Origin: Verrucomicrobiota bacterium
Lineage (GTDB): Bacteria; Verrucomicrobiota; Verrucomicrobiia; Limisphaerales; UBA8199
DNA: 33,696 bases
Assembly (NCBI GenBank): GCA_003176045.1
Contig: PSRM01000131.1
Coordinates: 1 to 33,696, forward strand
Direction: 5' to 3'
Both the position numbers and the translations under genes were made by a program. Of the stretch, positions 15,069 to 21,518 are shown piece by piece. The notes under the pieces are model-generated. The model was not told where the DNA came from. It saw nothing but the letters and a program-made list of their open reading frames with translations, and did no database searches. Positions within the stretch are counted from its first letter, which is position 1; each line of letters begins with the position of its first letter.

Positions 15069-15995
15069 TTGCGTCGTGCCCAGGCTTTTTAGATACGCGA
15101 TCAGTTCGAGCAACTCCTCCTCGCTCACCTTTGCGGCAAACGTCGGCATATCATTCGTATAGCCGGCCACGATTTGTTTTGCGGGAAAGAGAATGGAATC
15201 GCGGAGGTAGGCTTCGTCGGCAAGGACCACGTCACCAGTTGTCAGTGGCACGGGTTTGCCAAACACCCCGTCGAGCGGAGGTGCGCGAACAATTGAGGGG
15301 CCAATGTGGCACCCGCTGCAACCGAGTTCGAGGAAGAGGCGTCCGCCCGACTGCGCCAGGGTGCTCCCGGGTTGGCCGCGGATGAGCCAGGTTTGGTAAT
15401 CGGCCGGACTCATCACGATGACATGGCCGATCATTTTTGAGTGCGAAGTGCCGCAGTATTCGGAGCAAAAGATGTTGTAAGTGCCGATATTCTCGGCTTT
15501 GAACCATTCGGCGGTATAACGGCCGGGCACCACGTCCTGTTTGATGCGGAACTCAGGAAGGAAGAAGCTGTGGATGACATCCTGCGAGGTCATGGTCAGT
15601 TTAACGATGCGCCCAACCGGCACGTGGAGTTCATTGATCTCGCGGTTGCCCTCGGGATGCTGGATCTTCCACATCCATTGTTTGCCGATCACATTGATGT
15701 TCCTGGCATCCGGCGGAGGGCGTTCGATTTCGAAATACTGCCTAGCGGCCCAGGCATAAAAAGCCATGAACACGAATAGCGGGATCAGTGTCCAGGTGAT
15801 CTCAATCTTATTCTGGGGCAGCCGGCGGGGAGTTCTATCGGCAGGATGGGTGGAGCGGTATTTGAACAGGAAGAAAATCATCGGCACGAACACAACCAGG
15901 CACACGGCCACGCTCAGGCAGAGCAAGCCCAAATAGATGCGATCGGTCTCGATGGCGATGCGAGAGGCCTGGTGTGGGAAGACGGGGAAAGTCAC
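15066..15995 (-). CDS. coxB: caa3-type cytochrome c oxidase subunit II with fused cytochrome c
   Basis: A 309-residue protein. Two membrane helices (residues 20-45 and 66-85) anchor a periplasmic cupredoxin domain with the CuA ligands H142, C177, E179, C181, H185 and M188 (FCSEYCGTSHSKM). A C-terminal cytochrome c domain follows: haem motif C226-SG-C229-H230 and axial M283 in TNDMPTF. The fused haem c makes this a caa3 oxidase able to take electrons directly from a partner, here presumably ActE or ActA of the same operon. The W-rich motif GKQWMWKIQHPEG is the electron entry region. The N-terminus has no cleaved leader of the usual lipobox kind. It is preceded by a repeat-filled gap after sco. 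Confidence 0.96.
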   Translation of the reverse strand: MTFPVFPHQASRIAIETDRIYLGLLCLSVAVCLVVFVPMIFFLFKYRSTHPADRTPRRLPQNKIEITWTLIPLFVFMAFYAWAARQYFEIERPPPDARNINVIGKQWMWKIQHPEGNREINELHVPVGRIVKLTMTSQDVIHSFFLPEFRIKQDVVPGRYTAEWFKAENIGTYNIFCSEYCGTSHSKMIGHVIVMSPADYQTWLIRGQPGSTLAQSGGRLFLELGCSGCHIGPSIVRAPPLDGVFGKPVPLTTGDVVLADEAYLRDSILFPAKQIVAGYTNDMPTFAAKVSEEELLELIAYLKSLGTTQ

Positions 15996-16146
15996 GGCGG
16001 AATTTATGATTTATGATTTATGATTTGCTCGATGCGCAGCGGCGGAGGTGAAAGGTGAAACGTGAAACGTGAAACGTGAAATGTGCAAAGTGGTGCGTTG
16101 CGTATAGGGTGCATGGTTACAACGTTACAAAGTTACAAGGTTACAT
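15996..16146. repeat. Three different tandem arrays between sco and coxB
   Basis: Within 145 bp lie TTTATGA heptamers (16002-16026), GTGAAAC heptamers (16048-16085) and an 8-9 bp GTTACAA unit (16115-16146). The last reaches into sco, supplying its final Met codon and stop. No gene is visible. Confidence 0.88.
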
Positions 16147-16998
16147 GGCGATCGGCGCTTGGGTGGGTTGTGGGATCGGGGTTTTTTGGCGGCGGGCGAT
16201 TTTCAGGACCAGCGACAGCAACGCCAGAAGGGTGGCGGCGGCGAGGAGGCGGAGCATGAACAGGATTGCGGGGCTATATTTTCCAGTGAGCGGGTTGTAG
16301 TGGAAACAGAGGAGGAATAGCTGCTTAATGGGTGAGCCGACGTGGTTCGCGGAGGCCTGGCGCAATGAATCCGAGAGTTCCTGAGAGGAGAAATTTATGC
16401 CGAAGAGGTAGTGAGATATTTTCCCCTCTGGAGTCAGGATGATGAGGCCGCTGGGGTGGGCGAACTGCTTCGAGGCCGGATCGTAGGCATAACGGAAACC
16501 GACCTGTTCGGCTAACTCTCGGATTGCCGTATCATCGCCCGTGAGCGCATGCCAGCCGTTAGCGGCCCCGGGCCGGCCATAAGTTCTGACGTAAGTACGC
16601 TTTTTTGCGGCGGCCAAAGAGGGAGTTTCGCTGGGATTGATACTCACAGTGATCACATCAAATTCGCGGCCAATGCTCCACGGAATGTTCGAAGCAGTCT
16701 GGATCATGCCATTGAGCACGAGCGTGCAAAGCATGGGGCACTCGTAGTAGCCCAGGACGAGCACCAGTGGTTTTCGACCGAAATATTTGCCGAGGCGAAT
16801 CGGGCGGTTCTGGTCATCGCGGAAAATTAAATCCGAGGAGATTTGCGTGTTGAGTTTTTGATCAAAACGAATTTGGGAGAGGGTGGTGTCCGGGAGCGTT
16901 TGGGAAGGCGCGGAGGAGGCGAGTACAAAAAACAAGAGAAGGATCAAGTTAATTGAGTTAATTAAGTTAACTGAGTTAATTGAGGTAGATGCTCTCAT
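16141..16998 (-). CDS. SCO1/SenC family copper chaperone
   Basis: A 285-residue thioredoxin-fold copper chaperone that delivers copper to the CuA site of subunit II. The copper motif is C87-xxx-C91 (YYECPMLC) with H181 in FAHPSG. The N-terminus is a signal peptide or anchor (residues 8-29), and a second hydrophobic helix lies at 245-267, so the protein is held in the membrane with its domain outside. The start is fixed by an ATGA overlap with the 144-aa gene. Residues 5-18 (TSINSVNLINSINL) are encoded by a TTAATTGAG-type tandem array, so part of the targeting helix is repeat-derived. The stop lies in another array. Its position beside coxB supports the assembly role. Confidence 0.94.
   Translation of the reverse strand: MRASTSINSVNLINSINLILLLFFVLASSAPSQTLPDTTLSQIRFDQKLNTQISSDLIFRDDQNRPIRLGKYFGRKPLVLVLGYYECPMLCTLVLNGMIQTASNIPWSIGREFDVITVSINPSETPSLAAAKKRTYVRTYGRPGAANGWHALTGDDTAIRELAEQVGFRYAYDPASKQFAHPSGLIILTPEGKISHYLFGINFSSQELSDSLRQASANHVGSPIKQLFLLCFHYNPLTGKYSPAILFMLRLLAAATLLALLSLVLKIARRQKTPIPQPTQAPIAM
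16945..16986. repeat. TTAATT/TTAACT array in the sco signal sequence
   Basis: Four to five units of about 9 bp (AGTTAATTG, AGTTAACTG and variants) inside the sco coding region. The array translates as INS/VNL/INS/INL units. Confidence 0.88.
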
Positions 16999-17429
16999 TT
17001 ATTTCGGGTGTCAGGCCGCTGCATGATGAGTTGGTACGGAGAAGGACCGGGTTGGTCCGCGCCTGACTGAGACCTGGTGGGCAGGCCCTCTTGCAAGACC
17101 AGATCCATGGCGCGGTCAATGGGGACGCGCACAATACCGCTGGTGCGATTGATCCAGCCGTAGGTGTGGAGCTCGGCCTCTTCGCGGGCACGAAATAGGT
17201 CCAAATCCATCGGCGCCGAAACCTGCAGGACAGGGTAAGGAGGATTTGTGGGACCACCCACCAACGGGCGAGCCACCGGCCGCCAGAGATCGGAGGGCGC
17301 CGGTTTATTTTTGAGCAAAGTCAGATATCCTTTGAGCATAAACTGGCTGACCAGAACTATCACAGCCACGAGCAAGGCCGTGGCAAATACCCAGCCGACG
17401 CGCGCATCTGTTCGCTCATGAGTGCTCAT
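16995..17429 (-). CDS. Single-helix membrane protein of ACIII/caa3 clusters, unknown function
   Basis: A 144-residue protein with one membrane helix at residues 12-32 (VGWVFATALLVAVIVLVSQFM) and a periplasmic tail. The tail has the conserved-looking stretch APMDLDLFRAREEAELHTYGW and then GIVRVPIDRAMDLVLQEGLP. A small protein with this layout is commonly found between actF and sco in Planctomycetes and Verrucomicrobiota; I know of no assigned function. It overlaps actF by 14 bp and sco by 4 bp (ATGA), so it is tightly built into the operon and is probably an assembly factor or accessory subunit. That last point is inference. Confidence 0.85.
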   Translation of the reverse strand: MSTHERTDARVGWVFATALLVAVIVLVSQFMLKGYLTLLKNKPAPSDLWRPVARPLVGGPTNPPYPVLQVSAPMDLDLFRAREEAELHTYGWINRTSGIVRVPIDRAMDLVLQEGLPTRSQSGADQPGPSPYQLIMQRPDTRNK

Positions 17430-18588
17430 AACGGAAAGCGAATTGCAGACCCGGATCGTGTTGCGGCAGAAGCGGGGCCGATTTCAAGAACGCCAGAAAC
17501 AGCGCCAGCCAGAGGCCGCCAATCCCGATCGGCGCGGCGAAATCCTGCCAACTGATAACCACACCGCCTTGATGAAAGGCCGGCATGACCAGCCAGTAGG
17601 TATCTACTACGTGAACGGTGAACAGAATCGCAGCCATTGAAGTCAGGGCCGCCACATGCCGCTTAAGCGGGCGGAACAGGAGGAGGAAAAATGGCAGAAA
17701 GAAATGAAATAAAGCCAGGGCCGCGAGCACCACTTTCCAGGAGGTGGCAATGCGATGGAGATACCAGTCCAGCTCGTGGGGGAGATCGCCCGAATAGATG
17801 ATCAGGAATTGGCCGAAGGAGACGTAGGTCCAGAACAGGACAAAGGTAAGAAGGAGATTGCCGAGATGATGATAATGCGTTTTGGTTACCACTGGCGCGA
17901 GCGGTTGCTGCGATCTAAAAAGAGTTAGTAGCAGGACAGAGAACGCGTAGGCGGTGAGGATCTGGCCGATGATGACGATGACGGCGAACATGGTGGAGTA
18001 CCAGTGCTTTTCGAGAGACATGATCCAATCCACGCAGGCGAATGTGCCCAGCAGGCCGTAGAGGACGATTCCCGGGCCACTGAGCGCGCGTGCGTAGCGT
18101 GTTGGGCGCGCATCTTCAGTGGCATCCTGTTGAAGAGACCAGCGGCGCAGGCAGAGGCCCATCCAGATCCAAACTCCCAGGAAGAGGATGGATCTTAGGA
18201 CGTAGCCCAAGGTGTTTTGCCAGGCCTGGAGGTCGCGCAAGATTTTTTCCGTCGCCAAATCTTGCGGCCGGGCCCAGGGATAAAGCTCACGCAGGCCGAA
18301 AAAGAGCGGGACCGCCAGCAGCAGCATGAGCGGTAACACCATGAAACCAGCTTCGAGGAATCGGCGTGTCGGATAGCCCCAGCGCCCGCCGGTGAGGTGA
18401 TGAATCATCGTGACCAGAAAGCACCCGAGTGAAAGCTGAAGCCAGAACAGCCAGCCGAAGAGGTACGAGAAGAAGAATTGCCGGCGCTGGGTGAAGACGC
18501 CGAGCACCATGAGGCCGAGAACGGCAAGACCAATCACCAGCGCAGTGGCTTGGGCGCGGTTAAGCTGGCGGCGAAGGGAGGTGCTCAT
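17416..18588 (-). CDS. actF: Alternative complex III subunit F (membrane quinol:cytochrome c oxidoreductase subunit)
   Basis: A 390-residue polytopic protein from ATG 18588, preceded by GGAGG and starting one base after the actE stop (TAACATG). An upstream ATG at 18756 would add 56 non-homologous residues that overlap actE in another frame, so I reject it. About ten helices are visible, with motifs such as FFFSYLFGWLFWLQLSLGC, IHHLTGGRWGYP near residue 63-72, FACVDWIMSLEKHWYSTMFAV and HHLGNLLLTFVLFWTYVSFGQFLIIY. These are typical of the NrfD-related ActF, the partner of ActC in the membrane arm. No cofactor is bound. Function: part of the quinol-oxidising, possibly proton-translocating membrane module of ACIII. 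Confidence 0.93.
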   Translation of the reverse strand: MSTSLRRQLNRAQATALVIGLAVLGLMVLGVFTQRRQFFFSYLFGWLFWLQLSLGCFLVTMIHHLTGGRWGYPTRRFLEAGFMVLPLMLLLAVPLFFGLRELYPWARPQDLATEKILRDLQAWQNTLGYVLRSILFLGVWIWMGLCLRRWSLQQDATEDARPTRYARALSGPGIVLYGLLGTFACVDWIMSLEKHWYSTMFAVIVIIGQILTAYAFSVLLLTLFRSQQPLAPVVTKTHYHHLGNLLLTFVLFWTYVSFGQFLIIYSGDLPHELDWYLHRIATSWKVVLAALALFHFFLPFFLLLFRPLKRHVAALTSMAAILFTVHVVDTYWLVMPAFHQGGVVISWQDFAAPIGIGGLWLALFLAFLKSAPLLPQHDPGLQFAFRYEHS

Positions 18589-18589
18589 G

Positions 18590-19258
18590 TTAATTTGTTT
18601 CCTCCAACTGCGCTCGTTGTCCTTCCGGTACGTTGGCCAGTTTTGCGTTTCGGCTTTTTTGCAGGACGCGAATGTAGGCAGCGATGGCCCAGCGGTCAGC
18701 GGTCTCGACCCGCTGGGCATAGGAGTACATGACGCCGTAGCCTCGTGTGGGAACATCGAACAAATGGCCTACAGGAGCGGTGCGCAGTCGCTCGATGTGA
18801 TACGAAGGCGGAGGCGGAAACCCGCGCTGCACAATCATGCCGTTGCCCTCGCCGGTTCGCCCGTGACAAGGAGAACAATAGATGTCGAACCGCTCGCGTC
18901 CGCGCTCCAGGACCTCACGTGTGATGGGGAACGGAAGAGTTTCCACGAGGTTCGTGCCGATCATGCCGGTGTAAAAAACGGAGTCTTCGTTCAGGTGTCC
19001 GCGAGCGACCGTTTGGGGGACCAGGGGACGAGAAGCCATGTGGTTATCCTGAAAGAAGTCGCTGGTTTCGAGAGGTTTGCTGATTGGCTGGTGAAACATG
19101 TCGCGGCGACAACCGGCCGCCGCCGCGAGGAGTGCCAGGTAACAGACGAGGCGATATGTCGCGCGGCGGCGGAAACCCGAATGGCGAAACCCGAAACCCG
19201 AAATATCGGTGCTTCGGACTTCGGATTTCGGATTTCGGATTTCGGATTTTCTACTCAT
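18590..19258 (-). CDS. actE: Alternative complex III subunit E, monohaem cytochrome c lipoprotein
   Basis: A 222-residue periplasmic cytochrome. Haem motif C128-SP-C131-H132 in YCSPCHGRTGEG, with axial ligand probably M177 in GYGVMYSYAQRV. The lipobox is LAAAAGC with lipidated C50, which places it on the outer face of the membrane. It passes electrons within ACIII towards the oxidase. The start codon overlaps the actD end by 8 bp (ATGAGTAG), so it is well fixed. Residues 3-29 (for example [12 protein letters not shown] and SGFGFRHSGFR) are encoded by inverted GGATTTC/CCCGAAA heptamer arrays and lengthen the signal peptide's n-region to about 35 residues. Confidence 0.94.
   Translation of the reverse strand: MSRKSEIRNPKSEVRSTDISGFGFRHSGFRRRATYRLVCYLALLAAAAGCRRDMFHQPISKPLETSDFFQDNHMASRPLVPQTVARGHLNEDSVFYTGMIGTNLVETLPFPITREVLERGRERFDIYCSPCHGRTGEGNGMIVQRGFPPPPSYHIERLRTAPVGHLFDVPTRGYGVMYSYAQRVETADRWAIAAYIRVLQKSRNAKLANVPEGQRAQLEETN
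19171..19250. repeat. Inverted heptamer arrays inside the actE signal sequence
   Basis: CCCGAAA-type repeats (19171-19204) face GGATTTC heptamers (19212-19250) in inverse orientation within the actE reading frame, starting two codons after ATG. The frame remains open throughout. Confidence 0.9.
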
Positions 19259-19850
19259 CCCGCACCTCCTTAATTGTGAGCGGCACGAGCGTTTCGAGAA
19301 ACGACCAGGTGCGTTTCTGCTCGAACTTCTGGTCCTCGGACTCGATGAAGAGAAAGAACCTATCTATGGAAGCGCGCTCGAACTCAGGCACCTCGAAAAC
19401 GGGGTGATGAAGGTGTGGCAACCGATTGAGCACCAGCATGGCCGTGAACGCGGACAAGGAGGCAATTAGGACGGTCAATTCAAAAACCACCGGAATAAAA
19501 TTGGGCCAGCTATTGAGTGGGCGCCCACCGACATTCAACGGATAAAGCCGGCCCATGGAATACCATTCCATGAAGTAGCCGCCCAGGCCGCCAGCCATTC
19601 CGCCCAGCAGCGCGAACATCGGGACCAGGGAAGGACGGCAACCCAGGGCTTCGGGCAGTTCCTCGATAGGAAATGGCGAGTAGGCGTCCATTTTGCGATA
19701 GCCTGCGGCATAGGCGCGGCGGGCTGCGTCCAGCAACTGATCGTGCTCTTTGAATTCTGCAAGGAAGCCGATCAGTTCCTGGGGATCCTCTGTGAGGACC
19801 GGCAGAGGGCGTGGCTGCTCGAGTTGAATGGTGGCGTTCACGAGAAACAA
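19251..19850 (-). CDS. actD: Alternative complex III subunit D (DUF3341 membrane protein)
   Basis: A 199-residue protein of the DUF3341 family. Residues 26-70 form the cytoplasmic domain (LIGFLAEFKEHDQLLDAARRAYAAGY, then MDAYSPFPIEELPEALG). Two membrane helices follow at about 75-95 (LVPMFALLGGMAGGLGGYFMEW) and 117-140 (FIPVVFELTVLIASLSAFTAML). The motif MDAYSPFPIEEL is diagnostic. ActD is an accessory membrane subunit without cofactor. The start is TTG 19850 or GTG 19841; neither has an obvious ribosome site. It overlaps actE by 8 bp and is separated from actC by a 196-bp repeat-filled gap. Confidence 0.93.
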   Translation of the reverse strand: MFLVNATIQLEQPRPLPVLTEDPQELIGFLAEFKEHDQLLDAARRAYAAGYRKMDAYSPFPIEELPEALGCRPSLVPMFALLGGMAGGLGGYFMEWYSMGRLYPLNVGGRPLNSWPNFIPVVFELTVLIASLSAFTAMLVLNRLPHLHHPVFEVPEFERASIDRFFLFIESEDQKFEQKRTWSFLETLVPLTIKEVRDE

Positions 19851-19854
19851 AATC

Positions 19855-20040
19855 TGAAGCCCGAAGTCCGAAGCCCGAAGTCCGAAGCCCGAAATGCGTA
19901 GCCGGCAGAGATAAACGAATGGAGGGGCAAACGAATGATGGCAAACGAATTAAGAATGAGTCTCTCTTCCATTCGTTTGCCCCCATTCGCTTGCCAGATT
20001 CCGAACCATTTCGGATTTCGGATTTCGGATTTCGGATTTT
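19855..20040. repeat. Nested inverted arrays between actC and actD
   Basis: The outer left arm (19855-19895) has GAAGTCC/GAAGCCC heptamers and the outer right arm (20000-20040) has GGATTTC heptamers. The inner left arm (19911-19950) repeats CAAACGAATGG; the inner right arm (19970-19995) carries the complement CCATTCGTTTGCC. The arms nest and fill the whole gap. Confidence 0.88.
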
Positions 20041-20046
20041 TTTCTT

Positions 20047-21462
20047 TCACAACCTCCCCTCCTTCCGCTGCGCAATGAGTTCCCGGGATTCCGAGACGGA
20101 GATCATTGGAAAGTACCGCACGAACAGAAACATCAGGGTGAGGAAAAGACCGATGCTGCCGAAGAGAGTGGCCCAATCCCAAATGGTGGGGATGAAATTC
20201 GCCCACTTGGCCGGCGTGAAGTCGTGGTGCAGGCTCTGGACGACGATGACGAAACGCTCCAGCCACATGCCCAGGTTGGCCGAGAGCGCTACAAAAAATA
20301 GCGCAATGTCGTTGGTGCGGACCTTGCGCGACCAGAGCAGTTGGGGGATGACGACGTTAACCGTCATCAACAGCCAAAACACCCAGCCGTAATAGCCGAA
20401 GGCGCGGTCGCGCATCATGGCCATTTCGAATACATCGCCGCTGTACCAGGCCATGAAAGCCTCCATGATGTAGCCATAGGCGACCATCCAACAAGTGGCC
20501 AGGGTGACACAGGCCATGTTGTTGAGGGTGCGAACGGTAATGAGGTCCTGAAACCCAAAGATGCGGCGGATAGGAATTATCAGGTTGAGCACCATCGCAA
20601 ACCCGGAGTAAATCGCCCCCGCCACAAAATAAGGAGGGAAGATAGTGGAATGCCAGCCGGGAAGCTGGGCTACGGAGAAATCGAAGCTCACCACACTATG
20701 AACAGACAGAACCAGCGGCGTAGCCAGGCCGCCGAGCAGCAGATAAGCCGATTGATGGTTTTGCCAATGGCGAGCGGAGCCTCGCCAGCCTAGAGCGCCG
20801 AGGCCATAAAGAATCTTCTTCCATTTCGTGCGCGCTTTATCACGAACAGTGGCCAGATCGGGGAGCAGTCCCATATACCAAAACAGCAGTGAAACCGTGA
20901 AATAGGTACTCACGGCAAAAATGTCCCAGACCAGCGGGCTGCGGAACTGTGGCCAGAGCGCCATCGTGTCCGGATACGGCAGCAGAAAATAGAAGGTCCA
21001 TGGCCGACCCAGGTGCAGCAAGGGGAACATGCCGGCGCAAATCACCGCGAATAGCGTCATGGCTTCGGTAAAACGGTTGATGGTGGTGCGCCATTTTTGC
21101 AGAAGCAGAAGGAGGATGGCCGAGATAAAGGTGCCGGCGTGGCCGATGCCAATCCACCAGACGAAGTTCACAATCGCAAAGCCCCAGGCGACAGGGATTT
21201 GGATTCCCCATATTCCCACTCCCCGGTACAGGAGGTAACCCACGGCGATTCCGAAAACCAGCAGCAGTGTGAAGGCGGGCGCGAATCCGAGCAGCCACAA
21301 CTTCTGGTGCGGGTGCCGTAGAGGCACTTCCGCAATTTGCTCGCTCACGCGGGCGTACGTCTGGTGTGGTCCGATCATTTCGGCGGGAAAGCCCAGAGTC
21401 GTCACCGGATACGGCTTCCCCGGAATGCTCAAACGCGGTTCAGATCCTTGGATCGTTTCCAT
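20047..21462 (-). CDS. actC: Alternative complex III subunit C (NrfD/PsrC-like quinol-oxidising membrane protein)
   Basis: A 471-residue protein with about ten helices of the NrfD family. Motifs: VAWGFAIVNFVWWIGIGHAGTFISAILLLLLQKWR in the second helix pair, FAVICAGMFPLLHLGRPW, and later ARHWQNHQSAYLLLGGLATPLVLSVHSVVSFDFSV and GWHSTIFPPYFVAGAIYSGFA. These match the ActC subunit, which carries the quinol site and sits beneath the iron-sulfur subunit ActB. The N-terminal ~60 residues are a cytoplasmic or peripheral extension (SIPGKPYPVTTLGFPAEMIGPHQTY). It starts 57 bp after the actB stop, across a gap that holds one GGAGCGC palindrome. Confidence 0.95.
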   Translation of the reverse strand: METIQGSEPRLSIPGKPYPVTTLGFPAEMIGPHQTYARVSEQIAEVPLRHPHQKLWLLGFAPAFTLLLVFGIAVGYLLYRGVGIWGIQIPVAWGFAIVNFVWWIGIGHAGTFISAILLLLLQKWRTTINRFTEAMTLFAVICAGMFPLLHLGRPWTFYFLLPYPDTMALWPQFRSPLVWDIFAVSTYFTVSLLFWYMGLLPDLATVRDKARTKWKKILYGLGALGWRGSARHWQNHQSAYLLLGGLATPLVLSVHSVVSFDFSVAQLPGWHSTIFPPYFVAGAIYSGFAMVLNLIIPIRRIFGFQDLITVRTLNNMACVTLATCWMVAYGYIMEAFMAWYSGDVFEMAMMRDRAFGYYGWVFWLLMTVNVVIPQLLWSRKVRTNDIALFFVALSANLGMWLERFVIVVQSLHHDFTPAKWANFIPTIWDWATLFGSIGLFLTLMFLFVRYFPMISVSESRELIAQRKEGRL

Positions 21463-21470
21463 AGCTTAAA

Positions 21471-21500
21471 GGAGCGCGGACATTCCTGTCCGCAGCAACG
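21471..21500. repeat. GGAGCGC palindrome between actB and actC
   Basis: GGAGCGC with a GGACA/TGTCC stem (21471-21493), followed by AGCAACGTTGGAAC. It fills half of the 56-bp gap. Close copies lie at 23674 and 27543. Confidence 0.85.
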
Positions 21501-21518
21501 TTGGAACGGAGACTCGCG

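Noticed and set aside
17416..18756. Longer form of ActF with 56 extra N-terminal residues
   Set aside because: The extra part overlaps actE in another frame and has no family character. ATG 18588 follows the actE stop by one base and has GGAGG upstream.
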